A stretch of 64,000 nucleotides of DNA, from assembly GCA_001657395.1 (NCBI GenBank), contig LYSY01000004.1, positions 1 to 64,000 on the forward strand. Reading direction: 5' to 3'. Shown piece after piece: positions 33,249 through 42,369 of this stretch; the first letter of the stretch is position 1; each line of letters opens with the position of its first letter. The position numbers were made by a program, and so were the translations under genes. The notes beneath the pieces were generated by a model. That model was not told where the DNA came from. It was given only the letters and a program-made list of their open reading frames with translations, and made no database searches. This DNA comes from Rhodospirillales bacterium BBD 1991-14 (GTDB lineage: Bacteria; Pseudomonadota; Alphaproteobacteria; Kiloniellales; Kiloniellaceae).

Positions 33249-34379
33249 TTAGGCGACACCTCTCGGTCTCAGGCGCGCCGGGCCGACGGCCTCCGCCGTG
33301 AGACCCAGTTTTGCGACGTCTTCCGGCAGGCCTGCACCGGTCGCGAGTGCTGCGGCGCAGCGGGCCGCTGCCGGTGCCGTCTGGATGCCGTAGCCGCCCT
33401 GGCCCGCCAGCCAGAACAAGCCCTCCACCGTCTCGTCGAAGCCGATCACCAGGGACTTGTCGGCGACGAAGCTGCGCAGCCCGGCCCACTTGTGGGCGAT
33501 GCGCCGCACCTTCAGCGTCGTCGCGCGCTCGATGCGGTCGACGGTGACGGCGATGTCCAGTTCTTCCGGCTGCACGTCGCAGGGCTCCATGGGGGTCTCG
33601 TCGCCGGGTGAAGCGAGCAGGCGTCCCGACTCGGGTTTGAAGTAGAAGCTCTCGGCGATATCCGCCACCAGCGGCCACTCGCGACAGTCCGGCCCCTCCG
33701 GCCCGTCGAATGTGATGGCGGTGCGCCGCTTGGGCTGCAGCCCGATGGGCTCCGCACCGGCCAGGCGGCCCAGAGCGTCCGCCCAGGCGCCGGCCGCGTT
33801 CACCAGCACCGGGGCGGCAAAGGTTCCCTTGGCGGTTTCCACCTGCCAGAGCCCGCCGGTCCGCCGCGCGGCAATCACCTCCGCGCGGGTCACCACCTGG
33901 CCGCCGCGCCGCCGCAGGCCTTTCAGGTAGCCCTGGTGCAGGGCGTGAACGTCGATGTCGCTGGCGTTTTCCTCGATCAGCCCGGCAGCCGCATAGCCCG
34001 GGCGGACGACAGGCACCAGTTCGGCCACCTCGGCGGCGGTCAGGGCGGCCGTATCGGCACCGGCGTCCTTCTGGAAGGCGGCGAGGTCATCGAGCTGATC
34101 CTCCCGCGCCAGATAGACCGAGGGCCGCGGCGAGAGCAGGGCATGTTCGGCAAAGCCCTCCGGCGGCGCGTCGTAGAACGCCCGGCTGGCCCGCGTGATC
34201 GCCCGAATGACGTCGTTCCCGTAGCTCTCCAGGAACTGGGCCGCCGAACGTCCGGTGGTGTGGTAGCCCGGCGCGTCCTCGCGCTCCAGCACGGTGACGC
34301 TGCCGTCGGCGGCGAGCTGATAGGCCGCAGAGGCGCCGGCGATGCCGGCCCCGACGACGAGAAAGTCGCAGCTCTGCAT
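33249..34379 (-). CDS. FAD-dependent amino-acid/amine oxidoreductase (DAO family)
   Basis: Encodes 376 aa from ATG 34379, which places the dinucleotide-binding motif VVGAGIAGASAAY at residues 8-20. Other family features are HTTGRSAAQF, the VNAAGAWAD segment and the C-terminal GQGGYGIQTAPA that closes over the flavin. Members oxidise D-amino acids, glycine, sarcosine or related amines; the substrate cannot be read here. It is a single gene converging on hypB with no link to the hydrogenase. Confidence 0.82.
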   Translation of the reverse strand: MQSCDFLVVGAGIAGASAAYQLAADGSVTVLEREDAPGYHTTGRSAAQFLESYGNDVIRAITRASRAFYDAPPEGFAEHALLSPRPSVYLAREDQLDDLAAFQKDAGADTAALTAAEVAELVPVVRPGYAAAGLIEENASDIDVHALHQGYLKGLRRRGGQVVTRAEVIAARRTGGLWQVETAKGTFAAPVLVNAAGAWADALGRLAGAEPIGLQPKRRTAITFDGPEGPDCREWPLVADIAESFYFKPESGRLLASPGDETPMEPCDVQPEELDIAVTVDRIERATTLKVRRIAHKWAGLRSFVADKSLVIGFDETVEGLFWLAGQGGYGIQTAPAAARCAAALATGAGLPEDVAKLGLTAEAVGPARLRPRGVA

Positions 34380-34430
34380 GATCAGTCTTTCAGAATCCGG
34401 TGTCGGCGCGGCATAGAGGCGCAAAGCCTA

Positions 34431-34490
34431 GAGCAGATCCGGGTTTGATGGAATCACGGAAGCGATCCATCAAACCCGGTGAATCTGCTC
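34431..34490. repeat. Palindromic intergenic repeat, element A
   Basis: Left arm 34431-34452 and right arm 34466-34490 form a 22-bp hairpin whose only flaw is a 3-base bulge (TCA) in the outer part of the right arm. The outer ends read GAGCAGAT and ATCTGCTC. It has the same plan as element B, 14 bases away, and looks like a family of small dispersed palindromes common in alphaproteobacteria. Confidence 0.8.
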
Positions 34491-34504
34491 CAATTTTTAA
34501 GTGC

Positions 34505-34567
34505 AGAGCGGATTCACATGTTTAGACGCAAACACGAAAGTGTTTCCGTCTAAACATGATCCGCTCT
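34505..34567. repeat. Palindromic intergenic repeat, element B
   Basis: A long hairpin with outer arms AGAGCGGAT / ATCCGCTCT, an inner GTTTAGACG / CGTCTAAAC and a small apical AACAC-GAAA-GTGTT. The only flaw is a 3-base TCA bulge at the same place as in element A, but on the opposite (left) arm. The pair lies between a minus-strand oxidoreductase and a plus-strand unknown gene. Confidence 0.8.
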
Positions 34568-34627
34568 AACGGCGAAAGCGGTCGCGGTCACGCCCGGATC
34601 TGCCTTAGACTGCAGGCATCGACAGCC

Positions 34628-35032
34628 ATGACACTCCTGCCTCCTGAAAGCGACATCGACAGCCGGCTGCCCGTTTGGGTGGCTTGCAGCGCGCTCTGCC
34701 TGGACACCGAGCTCGGTGCGCCGGATTTTCAGCGCATCGCGCGGGTCTGTGCGGCCTCGCCCTACAGCGCAGCCGATCTCGACCGGATCATGTCCGCCGA
34801 GGTCTGGCCTGCCTTCGGCATCAATCTGTTGTCGGTTGCCGGCGCGTGGGCGGGCTGGGACGAGGTCTTCGTGCAGGAGCGGGTGCTGCAAAGCCAGCGC
34901 CGGCGCTGGCGGATTCCCTGGCGGCTCAATCCCTTGGCGCGGACGGTGCGCAAAGACTGGGTGGAGGTGCGCCGCCGCGTCGACGAGATTCGCGCCCGGC
35001 CGGGCGCATCGCCTTCAGATCAGTCGCTGTAA
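34628..35032 (+). CDS. Small uncharacterised protein (DUF7079-like)
   Basis: Encodes 134 aa from ATG 34628; an upstream start at 34556 would run into the palindromic repeat. The sequence pattern VWVACSALCLDTEL...IARVCAASPYSAADLDRIMSAEVWP, with NLLSVAGAWAGWDEVFVQERVL, recalls a family of small proteins of unknown function; the family number is from memory and less sure than the resemblance. The C-terminus is basic. No signal peptide. Ends 8 bases from the convergent LacI gene. Confidence 0.6.
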   Translation: MTLLPPESDIDSRLPVWVACSALCLDTELGAPDFQRIARVCAASPYSAADLDRIMSAEVWPAFGINLLSVAGAWAGWDEVFVQERVLQSQRRRWRIPWRLNPLARTVRKDWVEVRRRVDEIRARPGASPSDQSL

Positions 35033-35039
35033 CGCCGCT

Positions 35040-36077
35040 TCAGCCGGGCGTGACGAGGGTGGGGGTGACGCGCACGACCTCCGGCGTCGTGGTGTCGGAG
35101 TCCAGCAGGCGGAAAGCCTCGCGGATCAGACCCTCGACGTCCTGGCGCATCATGATCACCGGGAAACGCAGGTAGCGCACGAAGGGGTCGTAGTCGTAAC
35201 AGCCCACCACGAGCCGCTCGACCGTCTCCGGCGGCAGGGAGGCGAGGAAGCTGAGGCCGCCCTCGAAGGCGATGGTCGAATTCACCAGCAGGGCGCGGGG
35301 CGCCGTGGCCGGATCGCGGAACAGCTTCTGCGCTTCCTTGGCGACGATTTCCGGGTTGTATCCGGTGGCCACCACCTGCTCGGCGGCGCAGCTGCCGGTG
35401 CGCCGCTCAACCACGCTGCGGAATCCGGCGATGCGCTCGCTGGTGGCGAAGTCCTTCTCGCGCCCGCCGAGAAAGAAGATGCGGCCCTTCAGGTGGGCAT
35501 CGGAGTCCGGGCGCGCGTCGAACATGGCGTCCGTCAGGGTCATGGCGCCGGCCCGGTTGTCGGAGATCACCGAGGCGGCAAGCTTGCCCGGCAGGTCGAC
35601 GTTGACATGGCGCACGCCGGCATCGGCGCAGAGACGGCTGACCGCGTCCGGGTCGGTGGCGCCGGCGACGAAGAGGGAGTCGACCGCGTAGGAGATCAGC
35701 GTGTCGACGGTGCGCTGCTCCTCCTCCGGGTCGCGGTGGGTGCTGACGGTGATCGGGCAGAGGCCGCGCTGGCGCGCCTCGACCTCGAAGGACTGGGCGA
35801 GGGAGGCGAAAAAGCGGTTGTCGTACATCGGCATGATGAGCCCGGCGATGCCGGAGCGCGACTGCCTGAGGCCGCGCGCCTGCAGATTGGTGCGGTAGCC
35901 CTCCTTCAGCGCGGTCTGCTGGATCTGGCGCACCGTGCTTTCCTTGATGCGCCGCTGCCGCCAGGTGCCGTTGAGCGCCGCGCTGACCGTTGACGGCGAG
36001 GCGCCGGTCAACTGCGCCAGGTCGTAGATCGTGGTCTTTTTCGCCGCTCCCGGCCGGTTTTTGCCCGCGACCTTCAC
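35040..36077 (-). CDS. LacI-family transcriptional regulator
   Basis: Encodes 345 aa from GTG 36077; an ATG two bases earlier runs into a stop. The HTH and hinge are clear (TTIYDLAQLTGASPSTVSAAL, residues about 15-35), followed by a periplasmic-binding-protein-like sensor domain. The N-terminus carries an extra basic leader (KVAGKNRPGAAKK). It is divergent from the sugar importer operon and most likely represses it, releasing on binding the imported sugar. Confidence 0.88.
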   Translation of the reverse strand: MKVAGKNRPGAAKKTTIYDLAQLTGASPSTVSAALNGTWRQRRIKESTVRQIQQTALKEGYRTNLQARGLRQSRSGIAGLIMPMYDNRFFASLAQSFEVEARQRGLCPITVSTHRDPEEEQRTVDTLISYAVDSLFVAGATDPDAVSRLCADAGVRHVNVDLPGKLAASVISDNRAGAMTLTDAMFDARPDSDAHLKGRIFFLGGREKDFATSERIAGFRSVVERRTGSCAAEQVVATGYNPEIVAKEAQKLFRDPATAPRALLVNSTIAFEGGLSFLASLPPETVERLVVGCYDYDPFVRYLRFPVIMMRQDVEGLIREAFRLLDSDTTTPEVVRVTPTLVTPG

Positions 36078-36097
36078 ATCAGACTCCGAACATACTT

Positions 36098-36114
36098 GAC
36101 TCCCAACGGGAGTC
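36098..36114. promoter_or_regulatory. LacI-type operator between regulator and sugar importer
   Basis: GACTCCC-AAC-GGGAGTC is a perfect 7-bp inverted repeat with 3-base spacing in the divergent gap, 21 bases upstream of the LacI start. A partial copy (AGACTCC) lies at 36081-36087. Likely operator for autoregulation and control of the importer. Confidence 0.65.
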
Positions 36115-36220
36115 TAATACCCTTTGCTCTATCGATTGTGCAAGCAGACTTGCCTCAAAGTGGGTAGGAGAAACACCAAAACAGACAATCGTCCATAACA
36201 AGAATCATAGGGAGGATGGG

Positions 36221-37219
36221 ATGTTCGCGAGAGTTTTGAAGGCGGCTGCGGTCGCTTTTGCCATGGCCGGGATGGCCGCAGCAGGCAGCGTGGCGGCGGC
36301 GGACAAGCCGAAAATGGGCGTCGTGGTCAAGATCGGCGGAATCCCCTGGTTCAACGCCATGGAAGTCGGCATCAAGCAGCGTGCCGAAGAGCTTGGCATG
36401 GACGCCTTCATGATCGGCCCGACCAGCGCCGATCCCGCGCTGCAGGTGCGTGCCATCGAGGATCTGATCGCCCAGGGCGTCGATGCCATCGGCGTCGTGC
36501 CCAACGATGCGGAGGTGCTGGAGCCCGTGCTGGCCAAGGCCCGCGCCCAGGGCATCAAGGTCATCACCCACGAAAGCCCGGACCAGCAGAACGTCGACTG
36601 GAATTTCGAGCTGGCCTCGGCCAACGGCTTCGGCGAAGCCCATGCCGACCTGCTGGCGGAAAAGATGGGCGGCACGGGCGACTACGCGGTCTTTGTCGGC
36701 TCGCTGACGGTGCCGCTGCATAACGCCTGGGCCGATGCAGCGATCGCCCACATCAAGGCCAACTATCCGGATATGAATCTGATCGGTGAGCGCCACGGCG
36801 TGGCCGAGAGCGCCGACGACAGCCGCAAGACGGCGCTTGACCTGATCTCCGCCAATCCCGACCTCAAGGGCTTCCTCGCCTTCGGCAGCCAGGGTCCCAT
36901 CGGGGCCGGGCGCGCCATCGAGGAGCGCCGCAAGGTCGGCGACATCCATGTCCTCGGCCCCTTCTCGCCGGGCCAGGGACAGAAACTCATCAAGTCCGAC
37001 GCCATCTCCGGCGGCTTCATGTGGAACCCCATGGAGGCGGGCCGTGTCTTCGTCACCATGGCCGACCTTCTGGTGAAGGGCGAAGAGATTACCGCGGGTA
37101 TGGAGATCGAAGGACTGGGTACGGTCAACCCGGAGCCGGGTTCGACCAACATCATCGTCGACCAGTTGGTGACCATCAACAAGGATACGGTCGACGAGCT
37201 TGCGGCCATGGGCCTCTGA
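36221..37219 (+). CDS. Sugar-binding periplasmic protein (RbsB/LsrB-like)
   Basis: Encodes 332 aa from ATG 36221, preceded by GGGAGGATGGG. Sec signal peptide (VLKAAAVAFAMAGMAAAG, cut after VAA). The mature start KMGVVVKIGGIPWFNAMEVG is typical of type I sugar and autoinducer-binding proteins. First gene of an import and catabolic operon under the divergent LacI regulator. The ligand is probably a pentose, ketohexose or related sugar. Confidence 0.88.
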   Translation: MFARVLKAAAVAFAMAGMAAAGSVAAADKPKMGVVVKIGGIPWFNAMEVGIKQRAEELGMDAFMIGPTSADPALQVRAIEDLIAQGVDAIGVVPNDAEVLEPVLAKARAQGIKVITHESPDQQNVDWNFELASANGFGEAHADLLAEKMGGTGDYAVFVGSLTVPLHNAWADAAIAHIKANYPDMNLIGERHGVAESADDSRKTALDLISANPDLKGFLAFGSQGPIGAGRAIEERRKVGDIHVLGPFSPGQGQKLIKSDAISGGFMWNPMEAGRVFVTMADLLVKGEEITAGMEIEGLGTVNPEPGSTNIIVDQLVTINKDTVDELAAMGL

Positions 37220-37232
37220 CTGCTGTGACCTT

Positions 37233-37266
37233 GGGGCGGTGCCTGCTGGTGCCGCCCCATTCTTTT
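37233..37266 (+). terminator. Hairpin with T-tract after the binding-protein gene
   Basis: GGGGCGGTGCC and GGTGCCGCCCC form an 11-bp stem (two wobble pairs) around TGCT, followed by ATTCTTTTT. It resembles an intrinsic terminator but lies inside the operon, so it probably attenuates transcription so that the binding protein is made in excess of the ATPase and permeases. Confidence 0.75.
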
Positions 37267-37317
37267 TGCGAGGCTCGTTTCTTTACAGGCGCGTCCTTAA
37301 AAGAGGATTGACCGCTT

Positions 37318-38820
37318 ATGGCTGAGCAGGCCGCGCGGGGGGCGGTGCTGGCGATGCGCGGGGTCTCCAAGACCTTCGGCGGCGTCAAGGCCCTCGACGA
37401 TGTGTCCTTCACGGTGCGCCCGGGCGAGGTCCACTGCCTAGCCGGCGAGAACGGCTCGGGCAAAAGCACCGTGATCAAGATCGCCACCGGCGTCTACACG
37501 GCCGATCCCGGCGCCGGCATCGAGATTGCGGGGCAGAGCGTGGCGGCGCCCACGCCCGGTCTGGCGCGCCGCCTGGGCATCGCCGTGATCTGGCAGGACC
37601 TGGCGCTCTTCCCGGAAATGACCGTTGCCGAAAACATCGGCTTCGAAGCGCTGCTCGGCGCGCGACCGAAGCCTGTGGCACGCAGGCGCATGCGCGAGAC
37701 GGCGGCACAGGTGCTGGCCCGCCTGGGCGTCGCGCTGGACCCGGACGCGCCACTGCGCAGCCTGCCCATCGCCAAGCGCCAGATCGTCGCCATCGCCCGC
37801 GCCCTGGTGGGCGAGGCGCGGCTGATCTTCATGGACGAGCCCACGGCCTCGCTCACCCAGGCCGAAACCGATCACCTGCTGGACATCGTGCGCACGCTCG
37901 CGGCTTCGGGCGTGGCGGTGGTCTTCGTCAGTCACCGCTTGGCCGAGGTGCTGGAGGTCTCCAGCGCTGTCACGGTGCTGCGCGACGGGCGGCTGGTCGG
38001 GGTCTTTCCGACCGAGGGCATGACCCAATCGCGGCTGACCGAACTGATGACCGGCCAGACCTTCGACAGCGCCGTGGCCGCGCGCGACCGCAGCGCGGCT
38101 CCGCCGGTTCTCGAACTGAAGGGCCTGACCCGGGAGGGCGAGTACGCGGACATCGACCTCACCATCCGCAGGGGCGAGATCCTGGGCATCACCGGGCTCA
38201 TCGGCGCCGGGCGCACGGAGCTGGGTCACACCCTCTTCGGCATGACCCGTCCGGACCGCGGCGAGATCCGCTTGGACGGAAAGCCGGTGCGCTTTCGCTC
38301 CAACGGCCAGGCGATCCGGGCCGGCATCTCCTATGTCTCCGAGGACCGCCTGTCCCTCGGCCTCATCCAGCCGCAGTCGATCGCAGACAACCTCAGCCTC
38401 ACGGTGCTCGACCGGCTGCTGACGGCGGGCCTTATCTCGCCGGCGCGCAAGGCCCGCCTCGTCGACCACTGGATCCGCGAGCTGGCGGTGAAGATCGGCA
38501 CGCCCGCCGACGCCGTCGCCACGCTCTCCGGCGGCAATCAGCAGCGCATCGTCCTGGCCAAGTGGCTGGCGACCGAGCCCCGCCTGCTCGTACTCGACGC
38601 CCCGACGGTGGGGGTCGACGTCGGCGCAAGGGCCGGCATCTTCGCCATCATCCGCCGTCTCGCGGAGCAGGGGCTGGCGATCCTGCTGATCTCCGACGAA
38701 GCGCCTGAAGTCTATTTCAACGCCGACCGCGTGCTGCATATGGCCGGCGGGCGCATTGTCGGCCACTACGACCCCCGCGCGACGAGCCTCGCCGAGCTGG
38801 AACAGGCGGTCTATGCGTAG
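37318..38820 (+). CDS. Sugar ABC transporter ATPase, RbsA type (double NBD)
   Basis: Encodes 500 aa with two fused ATPase domains. The first has a canonical Walker A (GENGSGKST) and Walker B (LIFMDEPTASL), but its signature region reads RSLPIAKRQIVAIARAL. The second has the degenerate loop GLIGAGRTEL with an intact TLSGGNQQRIVLAKWL, as usual in RbsA-type proteins. It powers the two permeases that follow; its end overlaps the first permease start. Confidence 0.92.
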   Translation: MAEQAARGAVLAMRGVSKTFGGVKALDDVSFTVRPGEVHCLAGENGSGKSTVIKIATGVYTADPGAGIEIAGQSVAAPTPGLARRLGIAVIWQDLALFPEMTVAENIGFEALLGARPKPVARRRMRETAAQVLARLGVALDPDAPLRSLPIAKRQIVAIARALVGEARLIFMDEPTASLTQAETDHLLDIVRTLAASGVAVVFVSHRLAEVLEVSSAVTVLRDGRLVGVFPTEGMTQSRLTELMTGQTFDSAVAARDRSAAPPVLELKGLTREGEYADIDLTIRRGEILGITGLIGAGRTELGHTLFGMTRPDRGEIRLDGKPVRFRSNGQAIRAGISYVSEDRLSLGLIQPQSIADNLSLTVLDRLLTAGLISPARKARLVDHWIRELAVKIGTPADAVATLSGGNQQRIVLAKWLATEPRLLVLDAPTVGVDVGARAGIFAIIRRLAEQGLAILLISDEAPEVYFNADRVLHMAGGRIVGHYDPRATSLAELEQAVYA

Positions 38821-39796
38821 ACTGATCAACGCCAACGCCACCGAGTTCTGGCTGATCCTGGTGATCTTCGCGCTCGGGCTCTTTCTTTCCCTGACCACCG
38901 AGCAGTTCTTCACCCTGGTGAACTTCACCGACCTGCTGAACACCTCCGCCGTCAACCTGATCTTCGCCATGGGGCTGGTGGTGGTGCTGATCGCCGGGGC
39001 CATCGACATCTCCTTTGCGGTGGCGGCCTCGGTTGTGCAGTACGTGGCCGCCCTGGCGCTGATGGCGCTGGGCGGCGGCAACTGGGTGCTCGGTTTCCTC
39101 ATCGCCGGTAGCTGCGGCATTCTCCTGGGGGCGGTGAACGCGGCGCTGATCCATCACTTCCGAATCATCTCCATCGTCGTCACCATCGCGACCTTCAACG
39201 TCTTCTTCGGTCTCCTGATGTTCTTCACCCGCGGGGTTTCCATCTACAACCTGCCGGGCTGGTGGAGCGACCGCATCATTCTCTGGGAGTACGAGACCGC
39301 AAGCGGCGCCTGGGCGGAGATCACCCTGCCGGTGCTGGTGATGGTCTTCGCCGTGATCGCCACCTGGCTGCTGATCAGCCACAGCTCCACCGGGCGTCAG
39401 CTCTATGCCTATGGCGACAACCCGGAGGCGGCGCGGCGCATCGGCATCTCGCCCGGCGCGGTGCAGTACATCGCCTTCGCCTGGCTCGGCCTGATGCTGG
39501 GCATCGCCGGTCTGATGCAGGTGAACTACGCGCAGGAGGTGGTGCCCAACGCGCTGTTCGGGCGGGAGCTGGACGTGCTGGCCGCCGTCGTCCTGGGCGG
39601 TGCACGCCTGGGCGGCGGGCGCGGCACGGTGCTGGGCTGCGTGCTGGGCGTGCTGCTCATCGCCATCACCGAAAACGGCCTCAACCTGCTGGGGGTCTCG
39701 CCCTATGCCTTCAAGATGGTGGTGGGCGGCATCATCCTGGCGGCCATCACGCTCTCCAATCTCTCCCTCGAAAGCCTGGCGGGGCGGCGGCCATGA
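38813..39796 (+). CDS. Sugar ABC transporter permease 1 (RbsC type)
   Basis: Encodes 327 aa from ATG 38813, overlapping the ATPase stop by 8 bases. About eight to ten membrane segments; the family motif GRQLYAYGDNPEAARRIGI is the cytoplasmic loop contacting the ATPase, followed by GARLGGGRGTVLG. It pairs with the next gene as a heterodimer, an arrangement less usual than the single RbsC. Confidence 0.9.
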   Translation: MRRLINANATEFWLILVIFALGLFLSLTTEQFFTLVNFTDLLNTSAVNLIFAMGLVVVLIAGAIDISFAVAASVVQYVAALALMALGGGNWVLGFLIAGSCGILLGAVNAALIHHFRIISIVVTIATFNVFFGLLMFFTRGVSIYNLPGWWSDRIILWEYETASGAWAEITLPVLVMVFAVIATWLLISHSSTGRQLYAYGDNPEAARRIGISPGAVQYIAFAWLGLMLGIAGLMQVNYAQEVVPNALFGRELDVLAAVVLGGARLGGGRGTVLGCVLGVLLIAITENGLNLLGVSPYAFKMVVGGIILAAITLSNLSLESLAGRRP

Positions 39797-40779
39797 TGGA
39801 GGAACTGAAGGCGCGGCTGGGGCCGGAGGTGCTGGGCCTGACGGTCTTCCTGCTGGCGGTCATGCTGGTCTTCTCTTTCCTCAGCGACCGCTTCCTGACC
39901 GCCGCAAACTTCGGCTCCGTCGCCGTGCAGTTGCCGGAGTTGGGCATCCTGACCCTCGCCATGCTGCTGCCCATACTCTCCGGCGGGCTCAATCTCGCGA
40001 TCATCTCCACCGCCAACATCTCGGCGCTCACGGTGGCCTGGGTGCTGCAGGTGAACGGCGGGCCGGAGGCGGGCATGGGCGCCTTCCTGCTGGGCGCCGC
40101 CCTGGCCCTGGCGGTGGGCGGTGCCGCCGGCTTCCTCATGGGCGCGGTGACCGCCATTTCCGGCGCCCATCCCATCCTGGTCAGCCTGGCGATGATGATC
40201 TTCCTGCGCGGCCTCGGCGAATACCTGACGCGCGGCGGCGACATCTCCGGCTTTCCCGACTTCGTCGCCGCCATCGGCCACGGCAGTCTGCTGGGCATTC
40301 CCGCGCCGCTGATCGTCTTTCTCGCCTGCGTGGCCATCTGGCAGGTGCTGCTGGGGCGCACGCGCCTCGGCTTCTTCACCTACATGGTCGGCTCCAACAT
40401 CGAGGCGACGCGTTACTCCGGCGTCGACACCAAGCGCGCGCTGATGCTGATCTACACGCTTTCCGGGATCATGTGCGCCATTGCCGGTATCGTCATGATG
40501 GCGCGCTTCAACTCGGTGCGTGTCGGCCACGGGGAAGCCTATCTGCTGATCACCGTGCTGGCCTGCTTCCTGGGCGGCGTCGATCCCTTCGGCGGCTTCG
40601 GGCGGGTCGCCTCCGTCCTGCTGGCCCTGGTGATCCTGCAAATCCTGTCCTCCGGCCTGAACCTGCTGGGGGCCAACCAGCACCTCAGCACCGCGGTCTG
40701 GGGGCTGTTTCTCATCGCGGTCATGGTCCTGCGCTTTGGCTGGAAGCGATGGTTCGAAAGAAAGAGAGGCAAGACATGA
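39793..40779 (+). CDS. Sugar ABC transporter permease 2 (RbsC type)
   Basis: Encodes 328 aa; ATG 39793 overlaps the stop of permease 1 (ATGA). Polytopic, with the coupling-loop region TYMVGSNIEATRYSGVDTKR and the conserved FLGGVDPFGGFGRV. Paralogous to permease 1 but clearly diverged. Its end overlaps the epimerase start. Confidence 0.9.
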   Translation: MMEELKARLGPEVLGLTVFLLAVMLVFSFLSDRFLTAANFGSVAVQLPELGILTLAMLLPILSGGLNLAIISTANISALTVAWVLQVNGGPEAGMGAFLLGAALALAVGGAAGFLMGAVTAISGAHPILVSLAMMIFLRGLGEYLTRGGDISGFPDFVAAIGHGSLLGIPAPLIVFLACVAIWQVLLGRTRLGFFTYMVGSNIEATRYSGVDTKRALMLIYTLSGIMCAIAGIVMMARFNSVRVGHGEAYLLITVLACFLGGVDPFGGFGRVASVLLALVILQILSSGLNLLGANQHLSTAVWGLFLIAVMVLRFGWKRWFERKRGKT

Positions 40780-41624
40780 AGGGTCTGGGCGTACACACGA
40801 GCCTCTGGGCCATGGAATGGACCCGGGCGGGGGCGGAAACCTCGGTGGCCGAGGCCAAGCGCTACGGCGTCGACTTCATCGAGATCGCGCTTCTCGACCC
40901 CCCGGCGGTGGACACCGCCCACACCCGCGCGCTGCTGGAAGACGCGGAGATGACCGCGGTCTGCTCCCTCGGCCTGCCGGAGAGCGCCTATGCCTCGCGG
41001 GACCCGGAGAAGGCGGTGGAGTTTCTCTCCCTGGCCATCGACAAGACGGTGGAGATCGGCGGTCTGGCGCTCTCCGGCGTCACCTACGGCGGCATCGGGG
41101 AGCGCACGGGCGTGCCGCCGACGCAAGCCGAGGTCGACAACGTCGCCCGCGCGCTGGAGGGGGCGGCCCGCTACGCCAAGACCAAGGGCATCGATCTGGG
41201 CATCGAGCCGGTGAACCGCTACGAGAACCACATCATCAACACGGGACGCCAGGCCGCCGAGATGATCGCCAAGGTGGGCGCCGACAACATCTTCATCCAT
41301 CTCGACACCTATCACACCAACATCGAGGAGCATGGCGTCGCCAACGGCATCCTCGCGGCGCGCGAACACCTGCGCTACATGCACATGTCCGAAAGCCACC
41401 GCGGCGTGCCCGGCAGCGGCACCTGCGACTGGAACGAGATCTGCGGCACCCTGGCGGCCATCGGCTTCGACGGCGGACTGGCGCTGGAAAGCTTCATCAA
41501 CCTGCCGCCGCAGATCGCTTCGGCCCTTTCGGTCTGGCGGCCGGTCGCCGACAGCGCCGACCAGGTGATGCAGGAAGGTCTGCCCTTCCTGCGCAACATG
41601 GCCCGCCAGTACGGGCTGGTCTGA
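40776..41624 (+). CDS. Sugar isomerase/epimerase, D-tagatose 3-epimerase-like
   Basis: Encodes 282 aa. AP-endonuclease-2 TIM-barrel fold with the four metal ligands in place: Glu in GIEPVNRYENH, Asp in IHLDTYHTN, His in MHMSESHRG and Glu in LALESF. This pattern fits ketose 3-epimerases of the tagatose/psicose type. Overlaps permease 2 and the kinase at either end, so it acts on the imported sugar. Likely sequence: ketose epimerised, then phosphorylated by the next gene (inference). Confidence 0.82.
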   Translation: MKGLGVHTSLWAMEWTRAGAETSVAEAKRYGVDFIEIALLDPPAVDTAHTRALLEDAEMTAVCSLGLPESAYASRDPEKAVEFLSLAIDKTVEIGGLALSGVTYGGIGERTGVPPTQAEVDNVARALEGAARYAKTKGIDLGIEPVNRYENHIINTGRQAAEMIAKVGADNIFIHLDTYHTNIEEHGVANGILAAREHLRYMHMSESHRGVPGSGTCDWNEICGTLAAIGFDGGLALESFINLPPQIASALSVWRPVADSADQVMQEGLPFLRNMARQYGLV

Positions 41625-42292
41625 TGACCCCTGCCGGGCGGACGGCGGGCCAGGGGCCGCTGGATCCGGAGGGCTTCCTGGCGACTCTGGAAGACCTCCT
41701 GTCGGACATCCCGGAGGGCGGCCGGCGGCTGGTTGCCATCGCCGGGGCCCCGGCCTCCGGCAAGACGACCCTGGCCGCCGAAGCGGAGCGGCATCTGAAC
41801 GCCGCGGCGCCGGGTTCCGCCGCCGTGCTGCCGATGGACGGCTTCCACTACGACGATCAGGTGCTGGTGCCGCGCGGCTGGCGGGCCCGTAAGGGGGCGC
41901 CCCATACCTTCGACGTCGGCGGCCTCGCCGCCATGCTGGCGCGCCTGAAGCGCAACGACGAGACCGCCGTCGCTGTGCCGCGCTTCGACCGCAGGCTGGA
42001 GATTGCCCGCGCCGGTGCCGCGCTGATCGACCGCACAGTGCGGCTGGTGCTCGTCGAAGGCAACTATCTGCTGCTGGACGAAGCGCCCTGGGATGCGCTG
42101 GCACCCGCTTTCGATCTCACCGTCATGATCCGCGCCGAGGAAGCGGCCTTGGCCGATCGTCTGCGCCGGCGCTGGGTCGACCACGGCCTCGACGCTGCCG
42201 GTATCGCCGCCAAGCTGGATGACAACGACCTGCCCAACGCCCGCCTGGTTTACGAGAGCAGCCGGGCGGCCGATGTTGAAGTGGCGACCTAA
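41624..42292 (+). CDS. P-loop sugar kinase, FrcK-like
   Basis: Encodes 222 aa; TGATG overlap with the epimerase. Uridine-kinase/pantothenate-kinase fold with P-loop AIAGAPASGKTTLA, the PMDGFHYDD motif, RKGAPHTFD and VEGNYLLLDE. This is the pattern of FrcK, the kinase-like gene in rhizobial fructose (frcBCAK) operons. It probably phosphorylates the epimerised ketose. Confidence 0.82.
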   Translation: MTPAGRTAGQGPLDPEGFLATLEDLLSDIPEGGRRLVAIAGAPASGKTTLAAEAERHLNAAAPGSAAVLPMDGFHYDDQVLVPRGWRARKGAPHTFDVGGLAAMLARLKRNDETAVAVPRFDRRLEIARAGAALIDRTVRLVLVEGNYLLLDEAPWDALAPAFDLTVMIRAEEAALADRLRRRWVDHGLDAAGIAAKLDDNDLPNARLVYESSRAADVEVAT

Positions 42293-42369
42293 GCGGCAAA
42301 AAAGCCTAGACTCCGTCTTCGCAGATGGCACGGCCAGCGGCGAAATCGAACGCAGAGGGAGGACGGGCT

